This document shows positions 1-8,706 of a stretch of DNA of 64,000 nucleotides, one piece after another. The stretch is taken from NCBI RefSeq assembly GCF_017874595.1, contig NZ_JAGILA010000003.1:310001-374000 (forward strand). The letters are read 5' to 3'. Position 1 is the first letter of the stretch. Every line of letters starts with the position of its first letter. The stretch comes from Sinorhizobium kostiense (GTDB lineage: Bacteria > Pseudomonadota > Alphaproteobacteria > Rhizobiales > Rhizobiaceae). Position numbers and translations under genes: made by a program. The notes under the pieces were generated by a model. That model saw only the letters and a list, made by a program, of their open reading frames with translations. It was not told where the DNA came from and made no database searches.

Positions 1-7
1 TAACTAC

Positions 8-604
8 CTAGTGCTCGTCCATAAACAGCAAGCTTTTGGAATTATCGCGGAAATCGCGCTTTTTGTGCGGGCAAGGCCCGGCGGTTTTGCACTTTAGCCC
101 AGCCCCTGATTCTGAAGACAAACCCGCAGCCGCCGGAGCCTTCCTGCGGCGGGCGACACGGCGGTTGGCATAAATGGTAGAGCCCTCTGGCAGATCGCCC
201 GATACGCGCGGCCGCCCGCGTAGCGGGTTTGCCTCAGCGTAGATCACGGCGAGGCGAACCATCTCAGCATCAAGGCTTGGCCAGGTGTCGAGAATACGCT
301 CGACGGGATGCCCGGCTGCCACAGATGCTGCGACATCGTAGACAGGAACACGAGTGCCTCTGATGACCGGCGTTCCGCCTAAAGCGTCTGGCGAGGTTGA
401 AACGACCTCACGCGCTGCTGCCAGATCGTCCAGCCGTTCGCTGGTACCGTTGACGAAGGGCAAAAGATCGATGGTGAGGAATTCGTCGCGCACGGTCCAG
501 TCCTGACGCAGCAGCGCAGCCCACTCGAGGGCGCGGAGCGCGTCAAGTCGGGCGCCGGCGGTCTTGATGGCGAACAGGCGCTCTTCTGAAGTGAGGCGCC
601 TCAT
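8..604 (-). CDS. DUF433 (VapB45-type) antitoxin-like protein
   Basis: About 198 residues. The centre carries the DUF433 signature, a GGTPVIRGTRVPVYDV stretch followed by a helical HPVERILDTWPSLD segment, which is the winged-helix domain of putative VapB45-family antitoxins. An N-terminal extension rich in Leu and Ala precedes it and a basic, low-complexity tail follows. The frame opens at 643, but the Met at 604 (MRRLTSEER) fits better as a start because the extra residues look non-coding; neither start has a strong ribosome site. A DUF5615-type toxin would be expected downstream, which lies before base 1, so the pairing cannot be checked. Domain call is firm, antitoxin role inferred. Confidence 0.7.
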   Translation of the reverse strand: MRRLTSEERLFAIKTAGARLDALRALEWAALLRQDWTVRDEFLTIDLLPFVNGTSERLDDLAAAREVVSTSPDALGGTPVIRGTRVPVYDVAASVAAGHPVERILDTWPSLDAEMVRLAVIYAEANPLRGRPRVSGDLPEGSTIYANRRVARRRKAPAAAGLSSESGAGLKCKTAGPCPHKKRDFRDNSKSLLFMDEH

Positions 605-700
605 TTGAGGCGCATTCTTCCTAACATCAGCGGCTATGGGCAAGGGCGCCGCGGGCCGGAAGATGCGTTACGCTTTCGCCCCAACCATGGAGGCCGCGCC

Positions 701-904
701 ATGTATCCTTTCCGAGATTTCGACTGCATCATCCGTCCGGATGACCTTAATTTCCTCCAACGTCTGTTCGAGAACGAACTCGCCAGGACGAAGCTGAAGT
801 CCGATGCGCCGGAAGCTGAAGAACTCGCAAAGAGGCTGATCGCGCTGTACCAGGAAGGCATCAGGAACCCGGCTGATCTGCTTGAAAGAGTCAAAGTCCG
901 CTAG
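701..904 (+). CDS. small conserved hypothetical protein
   Basis: 67 residues starting MYPFRDFDCII. A GGAGG ribosome site lies about 8 bases before the ATG at 701, which decides this start over upstream in-frame codons. The product is acidic and helical (FLQRLFENELARTKL then EELAKRLIALYQ) with no membrane segment. It resembles the short helical proteins often seen on rhizobial plasmids. I do not know its function. Confidence 0.6.
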   Translation: MYPFRDFDCIIRPDDLNFLQRLFENELARTKLKSDAPEAEELAKRLIALYQEGIRNPADLLERVKVR

Positions 905-1038
905 GGCAAAAACGAGCCCGCCCGGACACAGCAGCGCGATAGGCGGGCCTGAATGGGTGACCACGGGCACAGAATCATTGTAGTGTACGAACAGGATGGA
1001 CTAGCGGTGCTGAGTACGACCTTTGAGGAGGTCCGAAA

Positions 1039-1332
1039 ATGAAGGAAGTGCCCTGGCGTGGACCGTTGTGGGTAACGCTCCAAAACGGCATGAGACGCCA
1101 GTTCTGCGGGCCCTATGATGCCCTTGATTTCCTGGAGAATGAATGGCCGAGCCATGGACCGCTGCACGCACGTGCCGTCCGAGCCTGTCGTGCAGCATTG
1201 CATCACGCTGAATATGCGAGTTCGGCACGGAATTGCTTCATGGCGGCATGCGTCGAGGCGTCATTTGCATGCAGCGAAGCTGGCAATCCGCGCTCGCGCG
1301 CTGAAGCGAAGATGGTGAGCCGGTACCGCTGA
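1039..1332 (+). CDS. DUF982 domain protein
   Basis: 97 residues with the DUF982 pattern: an N-terminal strand (PLWVTLQNGMRRQFCGPYDAL), an ENEWP turn, then a helix with conserved Ala and Cys (ARAVRACRAALHHA) and a second Ala-rich helix. AGGAGG sits about ten bases before the ATG, a strong ribosome site. DUF982 proteins are small, abundant in Rhizobiales and functionally uncharacterised. The last 20 or so residues are basic and do not match the usual end of the family, so the extreme C terminus may have been replaced. Confidence 0.75.
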   Translation: MKEVPWRGPLWVTLQNGMRRQFCGPYDALDFLENEWPSHGPLHARAVRACRAALHHAEYASSARNCFMAACVEASFACSEAGNPRSRAEAKMVSRYR

Positions 1333-1440
1333 CGGGCTGAAAGAGCTGCTCCCTTAAGACATCAGAGTATTTGCGCGCCCTGGTTTCTGCGGCCGTCTTG
1401 AGAGATCGATAGTCGCCACGCTGGCGCCGGTCAGGAAGTT

Positions 1441-2016
1441 TCATTTGGCGACATGACTCGGATGTTGCGCTTTTCGTGACAGCATGGCTCCCGCCGCGAG
1501 ACCCAGTGCCAGCGCAGCATAGGTCATTCCGATCGATCTCTTCGAGAGAACGGTCTCCCAACCAGGTGTCAGCCGCTTCGGGACGAGGTGGTAGTCGACC
1601 AGGTAGGCAACTGCGGCGGTCAGCGCCGCCTTCCGCAGTACGACGGTCGGTTCCCTGGAGCGGTCGGCCGCCAGCCATGCTTCGAAGGGCAGAGCCCAGA
1701 AGATCGCCGACAGATGATGAGTGCAGTAGCCGAGCAACGTGTGCTTCGCGTCTGCGATCCTGATGCGGCCGGCATTCTCGCCATGAAGCCAATGGCTCGT
1801 GGCATTGGTTGGCTGAAAGACGCTCCGTCGCTCCAATCCGGCGAATAGGGCCAGTGCCGCCGTCGTCACTAGGCTTGCGATGGTGCCGCTGGCGACAGCC
1901 GACGTGAACGGGCTGCTCCGACTTTGCGGTGACCGACGTTCAGGGCCTGGCGCACTGATCCGCTGGTTGGAGGAGAAGGTGCTATCTGGAACAGGATCGC
2001 GCGCAATGGCCGACAT
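1441..2016 (-). CDS. hypothetical membrane protein
   Basis: 191 residues from the ATG at 2016, chosen because GGGAGG precedes it by about six bases; an upstream in-frame ATG at 2043 lacks a site. The first 40 residues are polar. After that come three or four likely membrane segments: VASGTIASLVTTAALALFAG, a segment around YCTHHLSAIFWALPFEAW, AALTAAVAYLVDYHLV, and MTYAALALGLAAGAML near the end. His residues (YCTHH, DYHLVPKR) lie at segment edges. I do not recognise a named family; a small integral membrane protein of unknown role is all that can be said. Confidence 0.55.
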   Translation of the reverse strand: MSAIARDPVPDSTFSSNQRISAPGPERRSPQSRSSPFTSAVASGTIASLVTTAALALFAGLERRSVFQPTNATSHWLHGENAGRIRIADAKHTLLGYCTHHLSAIFWALPFEAWLAADRSREPTVVLRKAALTAAVAYLVDYHLVPKRLTPGWETVLSKRSIGMTYAALALGLAAGAMLSRKAQHPSHVAK

Positions 2017-2135
2017 TCGATTGCCTCCCGGTTTGTACACCAAATCGCTGCGACGCCGCGATGTTCCGCGCGAGCTCGTCCTTCGGCGGGGCGTTCTGAA
2101 ACGCGAAGCGCGACCGCTTTTGCTATGTTGCGCGC

Positions 2136-2396
2136 ATGGATCACCTTGCCCTCATTGAGGAGCACTTGGCAGCGGCGGAAAAGCCAAGGAAAAGGGCCCG
2201 AGGTCCACAAATGCGCGTCACCGCAATGGCTGATCCCGCCTTGGATACAGCCGCTCTGGTTGAACGAGCTGAGGTCCGCAACGGATCGCTCTTTCCGGTT
2301 TCATCCGTCGGGAGAGGGTGGGACTTTGGTCCGGAAATCATCGGCCGGAACGGCGTGATTGCGGACTTTCACGACGTTCGGATTGGCGGCTGGTAG
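2136..2396 (+). pseudogene. remnant of a small hypothetical gene
   Basis: The opening MDHLALIEEHLAAAEK resembles the start of short helical rhizobial plasmid proteins, but the rest of the 86-codon frame has no such character and ends without a recognisable domain. There is no clear ribosome site. Most likely a gene start fused to unrelated sequence, or chance. Confidence 0.25.
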
Positions 2397-2508
2397 GGAC
2401 GAGTTCCACCCATGCTGTGAGGCGCCGACGGGACCCGGAATTTCCGGTGCCGGCCCGAATCCGGACGTTCGCGGGACTGTGTAGCGACCGACATCAGGAG
2501 ACTTAGAA

Positions 2509-4284
2509 TCATTCAGGGATGCCGGCCTTGCGGAGCCCTTCGATCCACAGGTCCATCATCCAAGGCAGGCCGAACGGTCGCTTCAGGGTGTAAGAAATTG
2601 ACATTCCCGGAACCGCAGCCATCAGCCTCTCACCCGCGCGTCGGGCCGCTTCCAATTGGCCGTCATGGGCCAGGGAGATAGTTAAAGACCGCAAAGCGAC
2701 TGCATAATTCGGCGACAATTCGATCGCCCGCTCCGCCCAATGCACAGCTTCCGAAAAGCGTCGTGCGAAGATGTGGCAGTTCGCGATACCTGCGAAGATT
2801 GTGTAAGCCCGCAAGTCGAGCGGGCTGAATCGGCGGGCGATCTCAAGATTCTGAAGGGCCTTTTCGATCTGCCCGCTAAACAGGAAGGCGAAGGAGGAGT
2901 GCATCCGCACGTAAGCCGAGTTCGGGTGGACGCGCAGCGCTTCGTCTCCGAGTTCAGCACCTCGCTCGGCATCGTCTCCAACGACTGCCAGCGCCCACGC
3001 GGCCATTGCCAGCGCGGGGCCGTTCTCGGGGTCCAGGTCGACGGCGCGCAACGCCGTCTCGCATACCCGCGTCTTGCCTTCTTCGACAGGCTCCAGCCAG
3101 CCGCTGATCAATAATCTGCCTAGGCAGTCAGCCAAGGCCGTCCAAGCATCGGTAAAGGACGGATCGATAGCCAACGCATCTTCCAATACCCGTTCTGCGC
3201 GAAGGAAACCCTCGCGCGTATAGGCCTGGAACTCCGGCAGGGCTCTCAGGTACAGGTCATAGGCAGTGATGTGTTCGGGGCGTTTTCTCCGAGCCCGTTC
3301 GATCTCAACCTTTTGCACCCTTGGCTCGATCGCACTGACTACGCTCTCGGTGACGCGATCTTGCAGGGCGAACACGTCGACGATGTCGCCATCGAAGCGA
3401 TCTGCCCAGACGTGGGTTTCAGTATCCGCCTCGATTAGCTGGCCCGTGATGCGGACGCGGTTCCCCGCCTTGCGGATCGAGCCTTCGAGGACATAGCGGA
3501 CGCCGAGTTCGCGCCCGACACGTCGAATGTCAACTGTCTTTCCCTTGTAGGTGAAGCTGGAGTTCCTGGCGATAACGAACAGCCAGCGGATCCGGGAGAG
3601 CGCGGTGATGATGTCCTCGACCACGCCGTCCGCAAAATACTCCTGCTCGGGGTCGCCGCTCATGTTCGTGAAGGGCAGGACGGCTATGGAGGGCTTGTCG
3701 GGAAACAAAAGCGGTTTCGCGTCCCCTGCTGTTGCGCCCTGCAGCCGGCGGGCAAAACCAAGAGCGACGGCATAGGCTCTTACGGGTTCCTCAACGTTCT
3801 TGACGCTTTGCGGTCCGAGGTCCTCGACGCTGGCCTTCACCTTCCTTCGGACGTGGTTGTAAGCGTCGCCTGAGAGGCAAATCCCGCCGGGCTCGGCCAA
3901 CCCCTGGAGCCTGGCTGCGATATTGACGCCGTCGCCGAGGAGATCGCCAGCGCGAACCATCACGTCGCCGACGTGGACACCGATGCGGAACTGGAGACGA
4001 TCCTCGCCGGATTGCCCCTCGTTTTCCCGCCAAAGTGCCTCCTGGACCGCGATGGCGCACTGGACGGCATCGACGACGCTTGGGAACTCAGCCAGCACAC
4101 TGTCGCCGGCCGTGTTTGCGATCCTGCCGCCGTGCTCGACAATAAAGGCGTCCATGATCTCGCGATGGGACATGAGCGTCCGAAGCGTCTGAACTTCGTT
4201 GAGGCCCATTAGGCGGGTGTATCCCGCCACATCGGCTGCGAAGATCGCCGCCAGCCGCCGTTCGATTCGATCCGCCGCCGACAC
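2509..4284 (-). CDS. class III adenylate/guanylate cyclase with TolB-like and TPR regions
   Basis: 591 residues. The N terminus is a class III nucleotide cyclase domain (about residues 8-175): FAADVAGYTRLM supplies the first metal-binding Asp, the GDSVLAEF turn follows, and FRIGVHVGDVM and GDGVNIAARLQ are later core motifs. Around residue 195 a TolB-N-like module starts (SIAVLPFTNMSGDPEQEYFADG) and includes the usual VRYVLEGSIRKAG and THVWADRFD motifs. The remainder is helical repeat of TPR type. This architecture is common and highly paralogous in Sinorhizobium and Bradyrhizobium. It should make cAMP (or cGMP) in the cytosol; there is no membrane segment. No partner gene is adjacent. Confidence 0.9.
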   Translation of the reverse strand: MSAADRIERRLAAIFAADVAGYTRLMGLNEVQTLRTLMSHREIMDAFIVEHGGRIANTAGDSVLAEFPSVVDAVQCAIAVQEALWRENEGQSGEDRLQFRIGVHVGDVMVRAGDLLGDGVNIAARLQGLAEPGGICLSGDAYNHVRRKVKASVEDLGPQSVKNVEEPVRAYAVALGFARRLQGATAGDAKPLLFPDKPSIAVLPFTNMSGDPEQEYFADGVVEDIITALSRIRWLFVIARNSSFTYKGKTVDIRRVGRELGVRYVLEGSIRKAGNRVRITGQLIEADTETHVWADRFDGDIVDVFALQDRVTESVVSAIEPRVQKVEIERARRKRPEHITAYDLYLRALPEFQAYTREGFLRAERVLEDALAIDPSFTDAWTALADCLGRLLISGWLEPVEEGKTRVCETALRAVDLDPENGPALAMAAWALAVVGDDAERGAELGDEALRVHPNSAYVRMHSSFAFLFSGQIEKALQNLEIARRFSPLDLRAYTIFAGIANCHIFARRFSEAVHWAERAIELSPNYAVALRSLTISLAHDGQLEAARRAGERLMAAVPGMSISYTLKRPFGLPWMMDLWIEGLRKAGIPE

Positions 4285-4663
4285 GAATGCACCACAAGAG
4301 TTTGCCTACGCGAGTTTCGCATCTTCCTTTCCGGACGGCAACTCGGCTTTGAGGGGAAACTCCCCGGAGTTGCTCGGTGTATGCAGTCGGGGCGGCTTTC
4401 GACTCGTTTCAGGCTGCGCGACGACACTGTCACCACCAGCATTCGATCCAATCGAGATCGGCGTTATTCCGCGGAGTGAACTGGATTAGGAGTGCATCAG
4501 GGTGCCATTCTCTAAAGTCAGCTTCGGCGCGAAGCCGCCGTCCGGCGTCTGCGCATTGGGTTTCCGCTCACCTGACACCTTTGCCGCTGGCGGCGAGACC
4601 TGGAAGGACCGGATTGGGCTCAATCGAGCCATTCCCGGTCCTCGTCCCCTACGGCCGCAAGGG
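4285..4663. other. intergenic region upstream of the cyclase gene and left flank of the IS
   Basis: No convincing gene. It holds the presumed promoter of the cyclase gene (leftward) and ends at the left end of the IS1182 element. The segment 4619-4663 recurs imperfectly just outside the right IS end. Confidence 0.4.
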
Positions 4664-4684
4664 GCTGATACTGTTGAAAAACTC
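4664..4684 (+). repeat. left terminal inverted repeat of the IS1182 element
   Basis: GCTGATACTGTTGAAAAACT plus one more C. It pairs with 6238-6258 except for two adjacent bases (AC against TC). Confidence 0.8.
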
Positions 4685-4747
4685 GTCATTGCTGGCGCTT
4701 TGCAGCCGTGATTCAATCCTCTGAGTGATTTGCAGGGGATCAGGCGA

Positions 4748-6136
4748 ATGATGGGATTTCAGGCGGCTCCGGCGCAGCTCTTCTATGATTTCAGTCTCGA
4801 AGAGCATGTTCCGGCCGACCATCTCCTTCGCAGCATCGATCGCCACCTGGACCTCGATAGCATCCGCGCACAGTTGCAGCCCTACTACAGCAGCACGGGC
4901 CGACCCTCGATCGATCCGGAATTGATGATGCGCATGCTGATCATCGGCTACAGCATGGGCATCCGGTCGGAGCGCCGGCTCTGTGAGGAAGTCCATCTCA
5001 ATCTCGCCTACCGTTGGTTTTGCCGCCTTGGCTTGGACGGCAAGGTGCCCAATCACTCGAGTTTCTCGAAGAACCGCCACGGCCGCTTCCGGCAGAGCGA
5101 TATCCTGCGGCACCTGTTCGAGACGGTGGTGGAGCGCTGCCTCGCACAGGGTCTTGTCGGTGCTGAAGGCTTTGCCGTTGACGCCAGCCTGATTGCCGCC
5201 GACGCCAACAAGCAGCGCTCGGTGCCGAGCGCGGAATGGAAGACCGATGAGGCGAAGGACGATGCCAGCCGCTCGGTGCAGGAGTATCTGGCGGTGCTCG
5301 ATGATGCGGCCTTCGGCGCTGCCTCGCCGGTGACGCCGAAGTTCATTTCGCCGTCAGATCCGGCGGCGCAGTGGACTGGGGCGCATAAAGGCCATGCCTT
5401 TTTCGCCTATGCCACCAACTATCTTATCGACACCGACCATGGCGTCATTCTCGATGTCGAGGCGACCCGCGCCATCCGCCAAGCCGAAGTTGGCGCTTCA
5501 CGCACGATGATCGATCGAACAGAGAACCGGTTTGGCCTGAAGCCGCGATATGTGGTGGCCGACAGCGCCTACGGCTCGGCCGACAATCTTGCCTGGCTCG
5601 TCAAACACAAGCAGATCGCGCCGCATATCCCGGTCTTCGACAAGTCCAACCGAACCGATGGCACGTGGTCTCGGGATGACTTCATCTGGGACGGCGAGAA
5701 TGATCGTTACATTTGCCCCGAGGGTAAGGAGCTCGTCCGCTTTCGTCGGAACTACGCCCACCCTCGAGGAGCGCCGGCAAAGGACGGTACGCTTCGCTAT
5801 CGCGCGAGTCAGAAAGACTGCCAGGCGTGCCCATCGAAGCCTCGGTGTTGCCCGAACATGCCGCATCGGAAGATACCGCGTGACGTGAACGAAGATGCGC
5901 GCGACGTGGCACGAGCAATCGCAAAAACGCCGGACTATGAACATTCACGGCATCGTCGCAAGAAGGTGGAAATGCTCTTTGCTCATCTCAAGCGCATTCT
6001 CCGCTTGGCACGGCTGAGACTGCGAGGTCCGTGCGGTGCGCGAGATGAATTCCTGCTCGCAGCCACCGCGCAAAACCTCAGAAGGCTGGCAAAGCTCAGG
6101 CCTATGCGCGTCCGACCCATCACGATTGCCACCTAA
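4748..6136 (+). CDS. IS1182-family transposase
   Basis: About 462 residues. The N-terminal DUF772-type region contains the typical FYDFSLEEHVPADHLLR start, GRPSIDPELMMRMLIIGY and EVHLNLAYRWFC. The DDE core follows: DASLIAADAN, VADSAYGS for the second Asp, and a late KVEMLFAHLKRI helix for the Glu. A cysteine-rich knuckle (CQACPSKPRCCPN) lies before the last catalytic segment, as is usual in this family. AGGGG precedes the ATG at 4748 by about ten bases; a TTG at 4730 is less likely. Length and motifs suggest it is functional. Confidence 0.92.
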   Translation: MMGFQAAPAQLFYDFSLEEHVPADHLLRSIDRHLDLDSIRAQLQPYYSSTGRPSIDPELMMRMLIIGYSMGIRSERRLCEEVHLNLAYRWFCRLGLDGKVPNHSSFSKNRHGRFRQSDILRHLFETVVERCLAQGLVGAEGFAVDASLIAADANKQRSVPSAEWKTDEAKDDASRSVQEYLAVLDDAAFGAASPVTPKFISPSDPAAQWTGAHKGHAFFAYATNYLIDTDHGVILDVEATRAIRQAEVGASRTMIDRTENRFGLKPRYVVADSAYGSADNLAWLVKHKQIAPHIPVFDKSNRTDGTWSRDDFIWDGENDRYICPEGKELVRFRRNYAHPRGAPAKDGTLRYRASQKDCQACPSKPRCCPNMPHRKIPRDVNEDARDVARAIAKTPDYEHSRHRRKKVEMLFAHLKRILRLARLRLRGPCGARDEFLLAATAQNLRRLAKLRPMRVRPITIAT

Positions 6137-6237
6137 GGACTTAGCGGAATGCCCACGGGCGCCCCACGCCAGGGCAGCAACAAATTCGCGAAGCCCTGAA
6201 AAAGAGCCGCCCACAGCTCCGACGGCGCTCAAACTCG

Positions 6238-6258
6238 GAGTTTTTCAACGATATCAGC
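6238..6258 (-). repeat. right terminal inverted repeat of the IS1182 element
   Basis: Read on the minus strand it begins GCTGATATCGTTGAAAAACT, matching the left end at 19 of 21 positions. Confidence 0.8.
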
Positions 6259-6362
6259 TCAAACGAGCCATTCCCGCCCCACGCCCGCAAAGGAGCCGGA
6301 AAGCGAAGTTGCGGGCCCTCATACTGCGGAAAAACAGAGAACAGCTTGAAGGCGTTCACACT

Positions 6363-6971
6363 TCATCTTACGCCGATGCGGGAAAGATCGATCCGCATCT
6401 CCGCCGATCCAACGGCATCGTTTTCAGGGCTTTCTGATTTGGGATCTGGAGCAGTGCCAGTGTCGCTGTCTTCCTTTTCGGAAGGCCGCACATAGTTTGG
6501 CGGCACGCTGCCACCAGGATCAGAAGCCTGAAACACGCCCACGCTTTCGAACTCACCCGTCTGCCAAGCGTAGACAGCATCCTCGAAAATCTGCGGCAAG
6601 ACATCTTCGCTCGTCGGGTTTCCGTACCACTTGGCGACGATCCGCAAAATTTTGGCAAACATCGACGTTCCCTTGCGAAGGTTTTCGCAGGCATCGACGA
6701 GGGCCGGCTGAAGGTCCGCTGCGTTCTTCACGCCGACGCCCGCCGGAAACTGTGTCAGGCCGACGCGCACTACCGCCTGACCCACATATTGCCTCACGAT
6801 GGCCATCGCCTCGTCGGCCGAAGTGGCCTTTGGCACCAGGATCAACCGTCCCCCCGATTTGACGGTCACGGCGAGAGGGTCCGGGGAGCCCGCGGCCGAC
6901 ACGAATTGTTCGACGATCGCGGGCTTCAGGGTGGGATCGGCGCACTCTTTGATTAGGGCAGCGTCCAACAC
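6363..6971 (-). CDS. traH: conjugal transfer protein TraH
   Basis: 202 residues, last gene of the traA-traF-traB-traH transcription unit, as on Ti and rhizobial plasmids. The start (MLDAALIKECADPTLKP) and the VTVKSGGRLILVPKA and VGLTQFPAGVGV stretches are characteristic of TraH. The C-terminal 50 residues are acidic and Ser/Pro-rich, probably disordered. TraH is often counted with the mating-pair machinery but its biochemical role is poorly defined. It follows traB with a 15-base gap. Identity rests on motif memory and position, which agree. Confidence 0.88.
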   Translation of the reverse strand: MLDAALIKECADPTLKPAIVEQFVSAAGSPDPLAVTVKSGGRLILVPKATSADEAMAIVRQYVGQAVVRVGLTQFPAGVGVKNAADLQPALVDACENLRKGTSMFAKILRIVAKWYGNPTSEDVLPQIFEDAVYAWQTGEFESVGVFQASDPGGSVPPNYVRPSEKEDSDTGTAPDPKSESPENDAVGSAEMRIDLSRIGVR

Positions 6972-6986
6972 AGCGTCTCCTGGGCT

Positions 6987-8150
6987 TCAGGTGTTGAAGG
7001 AAATAACAAGTGGTTTTGCAAAGAGCTTCGCCCATGCGACGGCACTCGCGCGCTGAATCGCGACGATGGAAGTCCCCTTGGTCCACCATCCGTTTCCAAC
7101 TGCAATGATCAGGTCTGGGTCGTGGAGCATCGATTGCAGTACCGGCCAGACGACGAACTGCTCGTAACAGATGAGTGGCGCAACCTGACGATCCCCCACA
7201 GTCGCAACTGGATTGGCGAAGAAATGCGCTCGGGCGCCGCCACGTGTCCCCAGCCAGGACCGCCATGGTTGCCACATGGAGCCCGGCACCGGCACTCGCT
7301 GGCGATAGAGGACCCTGCCGCCGTTATCGGACAGCGTGACGAGCACATTGTCGTATCCAGCCGCATCGACCATGGCGGCGCCAGCGATCACGGAAATATC
7401 CGTGCTTTGCAGAGCCCTGACCCAGAGCCGTTCGACCGTCGGTGTCCAGAAGCTCAGGGCGCTTTCCGGCAGAACGATATTTCTGATGCCGTCTGATGCA
7501 CGGTCCGTCAACGTGGCAATCAGATCACGGTGCCGCTGAATACTGGCGTCGCGGCCGAGCGATGACCCCATTTGCAGATCGACGCCCTGCCAGCCCTCAG
7601 GTAGTTTCGGATCGGTCCAGAAGGCGGCGGACCAGAGCCAAAGGCCTGCGAAGGCGATGGCAACAGCCGGCCACATGCGGGTTACGAGGCCCATGAGGCC
7701 GGCTGTCATCGCCACCAGTCCTGGCCATCCCCATCCGGGAAACAAAACGCCGCCCGCCGTGACAGGATGTGACCAGCCCGTGATGCCCATTGGCGGTACA
7801 GCCATAAGCGCAGCGACCAAGAGATAGCGAAACGGTCGACGGTCAGGGCGCTTCGTCCAGAGCACGGTATGCACGGCAACAAAGCTCCCCGAGGCGCACA
7901 GCCATAGCAATAAGCCCGGCCAAAGATCGGAGGCGTAGAAAGACGCGACGCCCTGCGGCAGACCACGGGATGCCGCCAGATAATATCCGGCCGAAACAAT
8001 CGCCGCCACGTATCTCGCTCGCGCATGCCCCCAGAGAATCGGGAAAACCAGCGCCGCCGGAAGGAGCAGGACATTCCCGCTCCACCCAACCATTCCGGCA
8101 AGAACAGACGCGACGGTCAGCACTGCCGGCTGTAGGTAATCACGGCGCAT
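6987..8150 (-). CDS. traB: conjugal transfer protein TraB
   Basis: 387 residues. The N-terminal half has about six hydrophobic segments (for example LTVASVLAGMVGWSGNVLLL and MAVPPMGITG). The C-terminal half is a carbon-nitrogen-hydrolase-like domain resembling apolipoprotein N-acyltransferase, with NIVLPESALSFW, APLICYEQFVVW (the Cys position of the nitrilase triad) and VGNGWWTKGT. This is the known makeup of Ti-type TraB, an inner-membrane protein of the traAFBH operon. Its start overlaps the end of traF by 11 bases, indicating translational coupling. Confidence 0.9.
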   Translation of the reverse strand: MRRDYLQPAVLTVASVLAGMVGWSGNVLLLPAALVFPILWGHARARYVAAIVSAGYYLAASRGLPQGVASFYASDLWPGLLLWLCASGSFVAVHTVLWTKRPDRRPFRYLLVAALMAVPPMGITGWSHPVTAGGVLFPGWGWPGLVAMTAGLMGLVTRMWPAVAIAFAGLWLWSAAFWTDPKLPEGWQGVDLQMGSSLGRDASIQRHRDLIATLTDRASDGIRNIVLPESALSFWTPTVERLWVRALQSTDISVIAGAAMVDAAGYDNVLVTLSDNGGRVLYRQRVPVPGSMWQPWRSWLGTRGGARAHFFANPVATVGDRQVAPLICYEQFVVWPVLQSMLHDPDLIIAVGNGWWTKGTSIVAIQRASAVAWAKLFAKPLVISFNT

Positions 8151-8706
8151 AGGTCAGTACCTCTTGCGCCAGGCCGAGAATGCCTGCAGCCGGGATCGGA
8201 CCGAAATAGCGGGAGTCGTAGGAGCCGGCGAAAGCCGAGTGCAGGAACACGCAATCGGCCGGCACGATCCCGCCCGAGAACGGCGTCATTGGCCGACCCC
8301 ACGCGTCTCGCTGCGCTATGGTGGCGGAGGGAACCAGACGGCCGTTCACGGAGACGCTAGTACCAACTTCGACGCGCTGTCCTTCAACGGCCACGACCGA
8401 CTTGATGAGCGGCGCAACGCCGGCCGGGCACAGGCCGGAGCGCAGGTAACCGCGTATACGTGCCTCCCGCATCGCTGCCGTTTGCGGCGGGCAAATGAAG
8501 ACCAGGTCGCCAGCGGCGACCGGTCTGTCGAGCTTGACGATACGCCAGAGACCGAGAGATTCGCTCGGCGTGAGATTGATCCGGTAGCCGCCGAACCAGG
8601 CGACCGAGATCGTTCCCAGCAACGCCATTGTGATGGTGGCGAAGCCAAGCAGGAGCGCTTTATCGCGTCGCCTCCTCAACGCCGTTGCAATGAAAGGAAT
8701 AGTCAT
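8140..8706 (-). CDS. traF: TraF, conjugative transfer signal peptidase (S26 family)
   Basis: 188 residues with one N-terminal membrane anchor (ALLLGFATITMALLGTISVAWF). The peptidase core has the Ser nucleophile in LTPSESLGLWR and the general-base Lys in PLIKSVVAVEGQ, and ends with SYDSRYFGP, typical of S26C. TraF of this type matures and cyclises the pilin-like protein of Ti/RP4 systems in the periplasm. The start overlaps traA by four bases and the end overlaps traB, so all three are co-translated. Confidence 0.92.
   Translation of the reverse strand: MTIPFIATALRRRRDKALLLGFATITMALLGTISVAWFGGYRINLTPSESLGLWRIVKLDRPVAAGDLVFICPPQTAAMREARIRGYLRSGLCPAGVAPLIKSVVAVEGQRVEVGTSVSVNGRLVPSATIAQRDAWGRPMTPFSGGIVPADCVFLHSAFAGSYDSRYFGPIPAAGILGLAQEVLTYAP

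Larger units (their letters stand above)
4664..6258 (+). mobile_element. IS1182-family insertion sequence, complete
   Basis: About 1.6 kb, bounded by 21-base imperfect terminal inverted repeats (4664-4684 and 6238-6258, 19 of 21 matching) around one full-length transposase gene. The length and the single uninterrupted frame fit an intact IS1182-family element. It separates the cyclase gene from the conjugation module and breaks neither. The flanks share an imperfect direct repeat of about 45 bases, so the exact target duplication is unclear. Confidence 0.85.
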
